Assembly (NCBI RefSeq): GCF_018860745.1
Contig: NZ_JAHKPY010000002.1
Location: 124,001 to 188,000 of the forward strand
Direction: 5' to 3'
DNA length: 64,000 bases
Source of the DNA: Zobellia uliginosa
Lineage (GTDB): Bacteria > Bacteroidota > Bacteroidia > Flavobacteriales > Flavobacteriaceae
How positions within the stretch are numbered: position 1 is the first letter of the stretch; each line of letters opens with the position of its first letter. Both the position numbers and the translations under genes were made by a program. Below the pieces are notes generated by a model that was given only the letters and a program-made list of their open reading frames with translations, was not told where the DNA came from and ran no database searches. Positions 46,654-54,441 of the stretch are shown here, piece by piece.

Positions 46654-46880
46654 GATTATTTATTTTAATTGGATTAATTAGTACGGATTTAATACCGCAA
46701 AGACATTTTTAAATTATATGATTATTACAATCAGCATAGGGTTAAATAACACTGCAGAATAGTACTAGATAAAGTGCTATTTTTCCGTATTACTCGATAA
46801 TCGAGATTAAATACCACTAGGCTTGCCAAGAAAATAAATTGTGTTCCTTTTAGTGCCATGTGGGCTTGCTCCATGGTAGT

Positions 46881-47249
46881 TTACCTAGCATCTCTTGGTG
46901 ATCTACCGTGTGATGGACCACGTTCTGGTTTTGGAGCATTTTCTAATTCCTCTTCTTCTAGATAACCATCGTTATTGGTGTCTATTTTTGAAAAATCGTT
47001 TTTCAACGGACCGTTTACTTCGCTTTCGGACAATCTCCCATCCTTGTCGCTATCCATTTCTGCCAGCATTTCTTTTAAAGAAGGTCTTTGATGTTTTTCG
47101 TTTCTTCCTTCGCCCGGTCGTTTTTCATTTTGTTTTAGATCTATTTGGTTATGCTCCATTTGATCTTTCTTCTGCTTTGAACCACAAGCTGTACATACTG
47201 CCAACCCAAGGGTTATAATTCCGATTTTCAGGATGCTTCTATATTTCAT
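46881..47249 (-). CDS. EF-hand lipoprotein, copy 1
   Basis: 122-residue lipoprotein. The signal ends CTACGSKQ (lipobox TAC, Cys22). Two EF-hand calcium loops are intact: DSDKDGRLSESE near residue 66 and DTNNDGYLEEEE near residue 90. The C-terminal tail is rich in Pro, Arg and Gly. It probably binds calcium in the periplasm or at the surface. It leads copy 1 of the cassette: EF-hand lipoprotein, YHYH lipoprotein, DUF6702 protein. Confidence 0.85.
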   Translation of the reverse strand: MKYRSILKIGIITLGLAVCTACGSKQKKDQMEHNQIDLKQNEKRPGEGRNEKHQRPSLKEMLAEMDSDKDGRLSESEVNGPLKNDFSKIDTNNDGYLEEEELENAPKPERGPSHGRSPRDAR

Positions 47250-47343
47250 AAACTTATTTTACATCAACTTAAACTGATAGATTTTGAAAATTATAAGCTA
47301 GATTTTAGCTTGATAATCAAAACCAAAGTGAGCCGTTTATTAT

Positions 47344-47997
47344 TTAATTGCTGGCAAAAGGGTATTTTTTCTTCGATTTAAATTTCTTCGCCATACCAAA
47401 AGCTCCGAGTATAAATACAAAACCAAGTACATACCAATTAACAGAGATACCAGCTAAACCAATGGATTTTTCCTGAAGTACAAATTCATTGTTTTTAAAA
47501 TGTACCTGAGCTGCGTATTGGTTTTTTTTATCCAACGAAAACAAGTTTCTTTTGGAGCCATTTTTCAATACCATAAAGCTACTGGCACTTCTGTTTATAT
47601 CTTGGAACAGCGTATTTTGCAACTTCACGGTTTCAAAGTTTGCCGGGGGAACAAACTTATAGACCACAATGGTTTCATGCCCTAATTTAATTATAGGTTC
47701 AGCAAGGTTTATCTGTTTAGCATCAATATTCAGATGTAGGTTTCTTGATAAAAGCGTACCCATTAATTCTTGAAATTCTTCTGGTGTTTCATAACCTTCA
47801 GCTGTGTATTCCGCATGAACCACTTGTTCAAAAGCCGTAAGGGAAGCTCTTATTTGAAGCGTCCAAACGCCATTCTTACCCTCTACTAAAATGGTACTTG
47901 ATTGTGAAGGGGAGTGGGCAAAGGCCACCATGGGGAGCAGTAGCCATAAGAAGGCTACAAGCAACCCATTTTTTTTGCTGGATTTATTCAATGACAT
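47344..47997 (-). CDS. DUF6702-like exported protein with C-terminal anchor, copy 2
   Basis: Start taken at the ATG at 47997, which overlaps the YHYH gene by 14 bp; a GTG two codons upstream is the alternative. About 217 residues: a signal peptide (LLVAFLWLLLPMVAFAHSP) with mature start near AHSP, an extended extracytoplasmic domain, then a C-terminal hydrophobic segment (WYVLGFVFILGAFGM) and a basic tail KKFKSKKK. It has the same architecture as copy 1 at 45041. The overlap with the upstream gene suggests translational coupling. Function unknown. Confidence 0.78.
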   Translation of the reverse strand: MSLNKSSKKNGLLVAFLWLLLPMVAFAHSPSQSSTILVEGKNGVWTLQIRASLTAFEQVVHAEYTAEGYETPEEFQELMGTLLSRNLHLNIDAKQINLAEPIIKLGHETIVVYKFVPPANFETVKLQNTLFQDINRSASSFMVLKNGSKRNLFSLDKKNQYAAQVHFKNNEFVLQEKSIGLAGISVNWYVLGFVFILGAFGMAKKFKSKKKYPFASN

Positions 47998-48985
47998 AAG
48001 CACCTTTTAAACAGTTAATAAAGTTATTGTTCCCAGCAGCATCAATATGATAATGGTAACCTCTAGTGTCATCTGAGTGACCTCTACAATCATCTAAATC
48101 TGTAGACTCGTTACCGTCTGCATCTAACATTTCATAAATTCCATTACCATCCATTGCATAGCCTATTAAAGGCGCATGATCATCATCCTGGTCTATTGTA
48201 GTACTATAACCTGTAGCCGCATGATAATGGTATCCTTGGTGTACGTTAATATGACCACCTGCATCATCAAAAGGAGCAAGGGTATAGGCACTTAAAATAT
48301 TATTTACTGGAGCTGGCGCTGAATATTCTATTCCGTTAAGTGCAACACCACGCGTAGATGGAATTGTACTTGCAGTCATTGGACCGCCACCACCTGTAGA
48401 GAAATAGGCATTTTCGGATTGTAAAACAGGGGTAATAGGTATTAACCAAGTTTGCGTAAGATCAGTGATGTAAGAAGGAATACATTCTACACAAAAGTTT
48501 TCATATTCCGTACCAACATTTGGGTTAGCGGCATTAATACAATCATCCTCTGTCTCTGTAACATAAATGTCACCATTATCATCATACATCTGCCATTTCT
48601 CATCATTATAAAAATTGGCCATGTTCTGAATAAAGGCGCCATCTACATCGTAAACTTCTCCGCTATCCAACCATATACCTCCAGCCTCTGCATTGTCCGT
48701 AATATTATCAGGACACCAAGGACCCATTTCATGATCAGTAGGTGTGCTACTGGTTACTATCTGGTAACAATCTGTTTCTGTACCGTCAGATAGGGTGCAG
48801 GGTACGGTTGTTATGGTTAAATTATCTGTTGTGAAGTAGTCGGGATCTACATTTACTACAAGTTCCGTAGATACTTCTTCATCAGTACTATCGTCAATAG
48901 ATTCGTCATCTGAATCACTGCTACAACTATTTAAAGAGAATAGAAAAGCAAAGCAGCCTAAAGTAATGTAAAGCGTATTTTTCAT
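47984..48985 (-). CDS. YHYH-domain lipoprotein, copy 2
   Basis: 333-residue lipoprotein with lipobox LNSC (Cys21) and an acidic linker (SSDSDDESIDDSTDEE). It has two intact YHYH motifs, NVHQGYHYHAATG near residue 250 and TRGYHYHIDAAGNN near residue 312, plus the repeated DDC pattern. It resembles copy 1 in length, in the STPTDHEMGPWCPDNI stretch and in the C-terminal INCLKGAY versus PKCLKGVA. The order EF-hand, YHYH, DUF6702 is the same as in copy 1. Confidence 0.87.
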   Translation of the reverse strand: MKNTLYITLGCFAFLFSLNSCSSDSDDESIDDSTDEEVSTELVVNVDPDYFTTDNLTITTVPCTLSDGTETDCYQIVTSSTPTDHEMGPWCPDNITDNAEAGGIWLDSGEVYDVDGAFIQNMANFYNDEKWQMYDDNGDIYVTETEDDCINAANPNVGTEYENFCVECIPSYITDLTQTWLIPITPVLQSENAYFSTGGGGPMTASTIPSTRGVALNGIEYSAPAPVNNILSAYTLAPFDDAGGHINVHQGYHYHAATGYSTTIDQDDDHAPLIGYAMDGNGIYEMLDADGNESTDLDDCRGHSDDTRGYHYHIDAAGNNNFINCLKGAYVIE

Positions 48986-49027
48986 GATAAGGAGATTTTA
49001 AATTATAAGTGAGATTATTTTAAATGC

Positions 49028-49315
49028 TTATTGTCTTTGAGGTCTCTTTCCTGATGGTTTTGGAGCCTTTTCTACTTCTTCTTTTGATAAAAAACCATCT
49101 TTGTTGGTATCAATCTCCGTAAACTTTTCTTTTAAAGGACCGTTCACTTCAGTTTTTGAAAGAAGACCATTTTTATTGGAATCCATTTTAGTGAAAATTG
49201 CATCAACAGAAGGGGGACCTTGTTTTGCAGGTTTACTGTTAGCTTGTTGGCTCTTGCATGACATTACGAATATTGCGATAGTGGTTACCCCTATTAACAT
49301 TGCTTTTGTACTCAT
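49028..49315 (-). CDS. EF-hand lipoprotein, copy 2
   Basis: Start chosen at the ATG at 49315 (95 residues), because it gives a good lipoprotein signal (MSTKAMLIGVTTIAIFVMSCKSQQ, Cys20); the open frame continues 27 codons upstream. Two EF-hand loops, DSNKNGLLSKTE near residue 45 and DTNKDGFLSKEE near residue 69, followed by a short basic tail. It is first in copy 2 of the cassette, 42 bp before the YHYH gene. Confidence 0.83.
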   Translation of the reverse strand: MSTKAMLIGVTTIAIFVMSCKSQQANSKPAKQGPPSVDAIFTKMDSNKNGLLSKTEVNGPLKEKFTEIDTNKDGFLSKEEVEKAPKPSGKRPQRQ

Positions 49316-49506
49316 ATTTGTAGTTTTAAGATTCAAGTTTGCAGTTACAAATATTGGAAATGGTTTCACACCAAATGGCTTCTTTAAGTGAATCAACGAT
49401 AGTTCTCAGTGAATGGACTTAATAGCTCTGTAAAAAGTTTAATGCATGCTATGTATATATTCAATTAAGAGATTATAAATACATTGTAGTAAGATAATAG
49501 GCGCCA

Positions 49507-49549
49507 TGATTTAGGTCAAAAAAATAAAGTGCAATCTGAATTTATTTTG
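49507..49549 (+). promoter_or_regulatory. Crp/FNR-type site in the divergent region
   Basis: Site TGATTTAGGTCA at 49507-49518 with a plus-strand box TTATTTTG at 49542-49549 (five of six), 33 bp centre to centre, towards the persulfide dioxygenase gene. On the minus strand a weaker box (four of six) exists at 49476-49483, so the EF-hand cassette could be the target instead or as well. Confidence 0.65.
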
Positions 49550-49553
49550 AAGA

Positions 49554-49574
49554 ACGGATAATGGTATTATCCGT
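49554..49574 (+). terminator. Terminator-like hairpin at the expected 5' end of a transcript
   Basis: Arms ACGGATAAT and ATTATCCGT around a three-base loop, followed by ATTCTTTTT. It begins within about 5 bases of the start of transcription predicted from the box at 49542-49549. It could attenuate or stabilise that transcript. Confidence 0.6.
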
Positions 49575-49660
49575 ATTCTTTTTATGACCCTAAATCGTTG
49601 TTATTTATTTTTTGAACCTGACGAATATCATTCTTAAACGTCTCAAAGTTTATGAGCTTT

Positions 49661-49704
49661 GTAACTAAAGTTACTTCGCAGATTGTCAAGTCGTTGTAAT
49701 TTTA
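49661..49704 (+). promoter_or_regulatory. GTA-N8-TAC palindrome and promoter of the persulfide dioxygenase gene
   Basis: Palindrome GTAACTAAAGTTAC at 49661-49674 and box TAATTTTA at 49697-49704 (five of six), 33 bp centre to centre. The start codon lies 28 bp further on. The half-site differs from the TGAC type by A for G and resembles that of NtcA-like regulators; the Crp/Fnr protein encoded at 52290 is the natural candidate. Confidence 0.65.
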
Positions 49705-49731
49705 TCCCATCAAAAGTAAAAGCAAAATAAA

Positions 49732-51147
49732 ATGAAGATAGAACAGATTTATACAGGATGTTTGGCCCATGCGGCCTATTACGTAGAGAGTAATGGTGAA
49801 GCGGCTATTTTTGATCCACTACGTGAGGTACAACCTTATATAGATAGGGCAATGAATGATCATGCAAAAATCAAGTATGTATTCGAGACTCATTTTCATG
49901 CGGATTTTGTAAGTGGTCATTTAGACCTAAAAAAGAAAACAGGGGCAGAGATTGTTTTTGGCCCAACGGCAAAACCTGGTTATGACGCTATAATAGCAGA
50001 AGACGGTCAAGTTTTTAATGTGGGTGATTATAAGGTAAAGGTAATACATACCCCCGGACATACTATGGAGAGCACTACCTACCTACTAATAGATGAAAAT
50101 GGAAAAGAGTATGGAATCATTACTGGAGATACCTTGTTTATCGGTGATGTAGGCAGACCGGATTTAGCACAACATGTGCTAGCGGATTTAACGGAAGAGA
50201 AGTTGGCAGGTTATCTATATGACTCCTTGCGCAACAAAATTATGCCTCTTAGCGATGATTTAATCGTATTTCCTAACCACGGTGCAGGATCTGCCTGTGG
50301 GAAAAAGATGAGTAAACAAACTACGGATACTTTAGGTCACCAAAAAGCTACCAACTATGCGCTACGAGCAGATATGACCAAAGAAGAGTTCATTAAGGAA
50401 CTACTAACAGGTTTAACAACCCCTCCAGGTTACTTTCCACAGAACGTAATGATGAACATTAAAGGATATGATAGTCTGGACACGGTTATGAACCGAGCGG
50501 AAAAACCTTTAACTGCCGAAGCTTTTGAGTTGCTTGCCAATGAAACGGGAGCACTTTTATTAGATACTAGAGATGCCAAAGATTTCGCAACAGGATTCGT
50601 ACCTAATAGCGTTAATATAGGCCTTGACGGAAGCTTTGCCCAATGGGTAGGCGAGATGATTCCAGATGTGAAACAAGAAATTCTTTTAATTACCTATCCC
50701 GGTAAACAGGAAGAGGCTATTACCAGATTGTCACGTGTAGGTTATGACAATACCATTGGATATTTAAAAGAGGGCTTTAAAACCTGGAAAGAAGCCAAGA
50801 AAGAGGTAGAGACCGTTAAACGTATCTCACCTAAAGAATTAGAGATAGCCTACGCATCAGAAAAACCATTGGTTATAGATGTGCGTAAAAAAAGCGAATT
50901 TGACTCTGAACATGTAATAGGAGCTATTAACGTACCGCTTAATGAAATCAACCAACATTTAGCACAATTTCCAAAGGAAAAACCTTTTGTGGTGCATTGT
51001 GCAGGGGGGTATCGTAGTATGATAGCATCGTCTATATTAAAACAAAGAGGTTGGGATAATTTTGTGGATGTAGAAGGTGGCTTTGCAGAAATTAAAAATA
51101 CGGGCATAAAAGTATCGGAATACGTTTGTCCTACCACGTTACTTTAA
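49732..51147 (+). CDS. Persulfide dioxygenase fused to two rhodanese domains
   Basis: 471-residue protein that oxidises glutathione persulfide or similar persulfides to sulfite. Residues 1-250 are an ETHE1-like metallo-beta-lactamase domain: ETHFHADFVSGH near residue 62 (the iron-binding His is kept, the last His of HxHxDH is Phe), HTPGHT near residue 109, TGDTLFIGDVGRPDL near residue 138 and FPNHGAG near residue 182. Two rhodanese domains follow. The first (near residues 262-350) has no Cys in its active loop (ITYPGKQE) and is probably inactive; the second has Cys423 in HCAGGYRS. It opens a sulfur cluster with rhodanese, HMA, DUF2892 and Crp/Fnr genes. Confidence 0.92.
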   Translation: MKIEQIYTGCLAHAAYYVESNGEAAIFDPLREVQPYIDRAMNDHAKIKYVFETHFHADFVSGHLDLKKKTGAEIVFGPTAKPGYDAIIAEDGQVFNVGDYKVKVIHTPGHTMESTTYLLIDENGKEYGIITGDTLFIGDVGRPDLAQHVLADLTEEKLAGYLYDSLRNKIMPLSDDLIVFPNHGAGSACGKKMSKQTTDTLGHQKATNYALRADMTKEEFIKELLTGLTTPPGYFPQNVMMNIKGYDSLDTVMNRAEKPLTAEAFELLANETGALLLDTRDAKDFATGFVPNSVNIGLDGSFAQWVGEMIPDVKQEILLITYPGKQEEAITRLSRVGYDNTIGYLKEGFKTWKEAKKEVETVKRISPKELEIAYASEKPLVIDVRKKSEFDSEHVIGAINVPLNEINQHLAQFPKEKPFVVHCAGGYRSMIASSILKQRGWDNFVDVEGGFAEIKNTGIKVSEYVCPTTLL

Positions 51148-51244
51148 AATAAAAGCTAAAACACCAGTAGTTCTATTGTAATAATAGATGGGATTTCTGG
51201 CGATAAAACAAAAATAACATTAAAATTTGGTTGGTTATATATGG

Positions 51245-51282
51245 GGAGACGGTCAGGGCTTATTAGACCGTTTCCTTTTTTT
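51245..51282 (+). terminator. Terminator after the persulfide dioxygenase gene
   Basis: Arms GGAGACGGTC and GACCGTTTCC (one G-T wobble) around an 11-base loop, followed by seven T. It separates the dioxygenase gene from the rhodanese gene, so the latter needs partial read-through or a promoter of its own. Confidence 0.8.
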
Positions 51283-51308
51283 AATCCTTCCTTTAATACA
51301 TAAAAACT

Positions 51309-51653
51309 ATGTCATTCTTAAGTTCAATATTTGGTAATAAAAGTGAAGCCTCTGATAAAATAGTAATCTTGGATAAAAAAGAGTACGCAACAGCTATTTC
51401 AGGTAGCAAAGTGCAATTGGTAGATGTTCGTACGGCTAATGAATTTAGCGGAGGTCATATTAAAGGCGCCAAGAATATTGATTTTTTTAACTCGGCTAAC
51501 TTTGAGAAATCTTTTCAGAAACTAGATAAGAACAAACCCATTTATGTCTATTGCCGTTCTGGTGCAAGAAGTCAGAAAGCAGCTAGAAAGCTTTTAAATA
51601 TGGGCTTTACGCAAATTTTTGATTTAAAAGGCGGCTATTCAAGATGGTCGTAA
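51309..51653 (+). CDS. Single-domain rhodanese
   Basis: 114-residue sulfurtransferase. LVDVRTANEFSGGHIKGAKNIDFF near residue 37 and the active loop YCRSGARSQKAA with the catalytic Cys near residue 78 are intact, ending DLKGGYSRW. No signal peptide; cytosolic. It would pass sulfane sulfur between thiols next to persulfide dioxygenase. It lies 27 bp after a terminator. Confidence 0.9.
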   Translation: MSFLSSIFGNKSEASDKIVILDKKEYATAISGSKVQLVDVRTANEFSGGHIKGAKNIDFFNSANFEKSFQKLDKNKPIYVYCRSGARSQKAARKLLNMGFTQIFDLKGGYSRWS

Positions 51654-51706
51654 GTTATTATAAAAGAAATGGGTTAAACGTTTGTATAACCAACTAAACC
51701 AGCATT

Positions 51707-51976
51707 ATGAAAACAAGTATTATAGTACAAAATTTAAAGTGTGGCGGTTGTGCCAAAACTATTACCTCTAGAGTATCGGAAATAGAGAATATATCCAACC
51801 TTTCGGTAGATGTAGAAACCTCTATGGTATCGTTTATGCACGAAGATTTGAACGATGCACTTATGGTTAAGGAGAAATTAAAAGTATTGGGTTACCCATC
51901 TATTGATAGCGAAAACTCTATGGTTTCAAAAGCAATTTCTTTTGCTAGCTGTGTAAGCGGAAAAATGTCTAAATAG
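51707..51976 (+). CDS. Heavy-metal-associated (HMA) domain protein
   Basis: 89-residue HMA protein. The metal site reads LKCGGCAKTI (Cys12 and Cys15) and the ferredoxin-like fold continues to VKEKLKVLGYPS near residue 62, followed by a tail of about 25 residues. It probably binds copper or another soft metal. Its position between rhodanese and DUF2892 genes is common in Bacteroidota sulfur clusters. Confidence 0.88.
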   Translation: MKTSIIVQNLKCGGCAKTITSRVSEIENISNLSVDVETSMVSFMHEDLNDALMVKEKLKVLGYPSIDSENSMVSKAISFASCVSGKMSK

Positions 51977-52069
51977 GGTAGACCCGCCATGGCTTTTCGT
52001 ACAAATTAAAAAGTAGGTTGGCGTAAGCGTATTTTAAAAAAAACCATCAACAACTAAATTCTGAATATT

Positions 52070-52276
52070 ATGAAAAAAAATATGGGTAGTACAGACCGCA
52101 TTATCAGATTTATATTTGCTGCTATTGTAGGATTTTTATATTGGCAAGGTAGTATTGGTGGCATTTTAGCTTACGTACTGTTAGCCGTAGCAGCAATTTT
52201 TATAATAACAAGTTTTATAAGTTTCTGTCCGTTATACACGATTTTTGGGTTCAAAACCTGTAAAACTAAAAAGTGA
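52070..52276 (+). CDS. DUF2892 small membrane protein
   Basis: 68-residue protein of the YgaP-like inner membrane family. Two hydrophobic segments (IIRFIFAAIVGFLYWQG and ILAYVLLAVAAIFIITSFI) are followed by the conserved CPLYTIFGFKTC. Relatives accompany rhodaneses and may be involved in thiosulfate or persulfide handling in the membrane. It ends 13 bp before the Crp/Fnr gene. Confidence 0.88.
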   Translation: MKKNMGSTDRIIRFIFAAIVGFLYWQGSIGGILAYVLLAVAAIFIITSFISFCPLYTIFGFKTCKTKK

Positions 52277-52289
52277 TAAAGTTTTTAAG

Positions 52290-52922
52290 ATGAACCAGGC
52301 ACTACAGGATAATTACGGACATATTTTTGAAGATGAACTTCTTCAACAAATCGATAACGTTGCCACGTTTAAGGAAATACCCGAAGGATTTAAACTTATT
52401 GAAATAGGGGAGTTCATTAAATCTATGCCGTTGTTGGTATCAGGAGTTGTAAAGGTGTTGAGGGAAGATGATAAAGGAGATGAGCTATTGCTCTATTTTC
52501 TTGAACATGGCGATACCTGTGCTATGACATTGAACTGCTGTGTAGGTCACAGAAAGAGTGAAATACGGGCGGTGGCGGAAACAGAGGCAAAACTAATTAT
52601 GGTGCCCATTAGTAAAATGGAAGAATGGATGGCCAACTACCCAAGCTGGCGTAATTTCATTCTAGAAAGTTACCATAATAGGCTTAATGAATTATTGGAA
52701 ACACTAGACAGCATCGCATTTTTAAATATGGATGAACGTCTACTAAAATACCTGAAAAATAAATCGCGGGTTACAGGCAGTACTACCATTAACAGTACCC
52801 ACCAGGAAATTGCTTATGAACTACACACTTCACGCGTAGTAATATCCAGGTTGCTTAAAAAACTTGAAAATATAGGTAAGGTAAAACTAAACCGGTACCA
52901 TATAAAACTTGTGGAGTTGTAA
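52290..52922 (+). CDS. Crp/Fnr-family transcription regulator with NtcA-like recognition helix
   Basis: Start set at the ATG at 52290 (210 residues); the open frame reaches back to a TTG inside the DUF2892 gene. Residues 15-125 are the cyclic-nucleotide-binding-like fold and 145-210 the helix-turn-helix. There is no N-terminal Cys cluster, so it is not an iron-sulfur FNR. Cys77, Cys83 and Cys84 (CAMTLNCC) could sense persulfides or oxidation; that is inference. The recognition helix reads SRVVISR (181-187): Val stands where CRP and FNR have the Glu that reads TGA, as in NtcA (RVTVTR). That suits GTA-N8-TAC sites better than TGAC-N4-GTCA sites. Probably the local regulator of the sulfur genes. 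Confidence 0.88.
   Translation: MNQALQDNYGHIFEDELLQQIDNVATFKEIPEGFKLIEIGEFIKSMPLLVSGVVKVLREDDKGDELLLYFLEHGDTCAMTLNCCVGHRKSEIRAVAETEAKLIMVPISKMEEWMANYPSWRNFILESYHNRLNELLETLDSIAFLNMDERLLKYLKNKSRVTGSTTINSTHQEIAYELHTSRVVISRLLKKLENIGKVKLNRYHIKLVEL
52603..52922 (+). repeat. 320-bp direct repeat, intact copy (3' part of the Crp/Fnr gene)
   Basis: This stretch is repeated without gaps at 56240-56559 with about 17 substitutions by hand count (about 95% identity). The two copies are 3.3 kb apart in the same orientation. Confidence 0.9.
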
Positions 52923-52957
52923 TTTAAGTTCTGTGTCTGTGCAAAGCTTGCCATAGC

Positions 52958-53869
52958 TTAATTCAATTTATATTTTTCTCTGTACTCGGTAGGACTGATA
53001 CCTTCTTTCTTTTTGAACAGTCTTGAAAAATAGGGTGGATATTCAAAACCCAATTCATAAGCTACTTCTGCTATGCTTTTACTGGGTTGTAACAACAGGT
53101 TCTTAGCTTCATCAATTAACAGCAATTGCAAATGCTCTGTAGTAGTTTTACCGGTTTCTTTTTTTAAAGTGTCGCTGAGGTACCGCTGTGAAACGGATAT
53201 TTTAGCTGCAATTTGCTCTATGCTAGGAATACCTTTTTTCTGTAATTGACCAGTTTCGAAAAATTGAGATACTTGCAGGTTAAACCGCTCTAGCAAGCTA
53301 GTAGAGAGTTCTTTTCTATTCAAAAATTGTCTTTCATAAAAACGATTGGCATATTTAAAAAGCGTAATTAATTGAGAGATAATGATGTCTTTACTAAACT
53401 CATCTTGGTTATTTTGGTATTCTATGTTAATATTCTCTACTATAGATTCGATTTGCTTTTCTTCTTTAGGTGAAAGATGTAACGCTTCATTTACCGCATA
53501 TGAAAAGAAGCCATATTTTTTTATTTGTTGAGCCAGTTCTGTTCCTTTCAGAAAATCTTCATGAAAGTTGATGGAAAAGCCTTTTTGCTCATATACTACG
53601 CTACTATCCCATTGCAGTACTTGTCGTGGAGCGATAAAAATTAAAGCGCCGTTGGTGAAATCATAAGTGGTTCTACCGTAGTTTAAATCGCCTTTCACTA
53701 TTTTCTTTAAACTAATAGAATAGCAATCATTTGTAATTGGAGGTGAACTTTCTTTGGGGCAGGGTAAAAAGTCTTCTCCCCTTGCAGAAAATACACTGAA
53801 CATAGGATGCTCTGGTCCTGGTAATTCTAAATACGCTATGTACTCCGATAAGGTTTTAAAATGCTGCAT
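52958..53869 (-). CDS. AraC-family transcription regulator
   Basis: 303-residue regulator. The N-terminal 170 residues form a cupin-like sensing part (YSISLKKIVKGDLNYGRTTYDFTNGALIFIAPRQVL). The C-terminal AraC domain has both helix-turn-helices: IEQIAAKISVSQRYLSDTLKKETG and IAEVAYELGFEYPPYFSRLFKKKEG, ending ISPTEYREKY. It lies 1 bp after a membrane protein gene and ends a four-gene run on the minus strand. It may control the SDR/START genes upstream. Confidence 0.92.
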   Translation of the reverse strand: MQHFKTLSEYIAYLELPGPEHPMFSVFSARGEDFLPCPKESSPPITNDCYSISLKKIVKGDLNYGRTTYDFTNGALIFIAPRQVLQWDSSVVYEQKGFSINFHEDFLKGTELAQQIKKYGFFSYAVNEALHLSPKEEKQIESIVENINIEYQNNQDEFSKDIIISQLITLFKYANRFYERQFLNRKELSTSLLERFNLQVSQFFETGQLQKKGIPSIEQIAAKISVSQRYLSDTLKKETGKTTTEHLQLLLIDEAKNLLLQPSKSIAEVAYELGFEYPPYFSRLFKKKEGISPTEYREKYKLN

Positions 53870-53870
53870 A

Positions 53871-54383
53871 TTATGTGTTTATTTCTTTAGCTGCCAATTG
53901 TAACTGCTTATTGTACCCATCTATTCTTGCATGCGCCGTACCATCTACCAATAATATAACGACTAACATAGCTATGGCCGTTATCATGCTTGCTCTCCAT
54001 ATAGGGGTGCTAACGAACAATAGGACTAGGGCACAGGCAATAATGATTATAGGTATTGCGGTAAAAACTATCGTGTCGTATTCTTTTAAGGTAGCTTCGG
54101 CTCGCTTCAATTCGGCATCTACAAAAGCAGCTGCATCTTTATGGTACGCCTTTTCAAATTGTGTTATTCTTGATTTATTGGTAAAAAATAAGCCCAAACC
54201 AATTATCAGAAGTAAGCTGCCTGCTACCAATGTTGGTATAATGTAGGCTCTTGCCATATCTGTCTTTCCCAGTTGCCAGAACCCAACACTCGCCACTAAA
54301 AATACCATTCCGAAGAGCATGAAAAACGGAGTAGAAAAAACTTCGGCCTTAGCCCAATCAGTAGCTGCTTTTAAAATATCCAT
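53871..54383 (-). CDS. Four-helix membrane protein of unknown function
   Basis: 170-residue membrane protein with four hydrophobic segments, near residues 18-36, 48-68, 103-125 and 130-150 (MLFGMVFLVASVGFWQLG, IPTLVAGSLLLIIGLGLFF, IVFTAIPIIIIACALVLLFV, ASMITAIAMLVVILLVDG). A charged loop with FEKAYHKDAAAFVDAELKRAE lies between the second and third. I do not recognise a named family. It lies directly before the AraC-type gene, which suggests that the pair works together. Confidence 0.75.
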   Translation of the reverse strand: MDILKAATDWAKAEVFSTPFFMLFGMVFLVASVGFWQLGKTDMARAYIIPTLVAGSLLLIIGLGLFFTNKSRITQFEKAYHKDAAAFVDAELKRAEATLKEYDTIVFTAIPIIIIACALVLLFVSTPIWRASMITAIAMLVVILLVDGTAHARIDGYNKQLQLAAKEINT

Positions 54384-54441
54384 AGCTGATGTTTTAGATA
54401 ATCTATTCTACTAAATTAAAATTTATACTGGGTTTTTTTAC

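Larger units (their letters stand above)
49316..49731. other. Gene-free divergent region between the EF-hand cassette and the persulfide dioxygenase gene
   Basis: About 415 bp. It holds three separate signals: a Crp/FNR-type site (49507-49518), a terminator-like hairpin (49554-49574) and a second palindrome of a different kind (49661-49674), each listed below. No open frame here looks coding. Confidence 0.6.

Noticed and set aside
46721-46736. TGATTATTACAATCA as another regulatory palindrome
   Set aside because: The spacing between half-sites does not fit the 12-bp site of the regulon and no -7 box stands at 33 bp.
52290-52922. The Crp/Fnr gene as the master regulator of the TGAC-N4-GTCA regulon
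   Set aside because: Tempting because it lies beside the island, but Val replaces the Glu used to read TGA, there is no iron-sulfur Cys cluster, and a better matching site type exists before the adjacent sulfur genes. Not excluded, but not the first choice.
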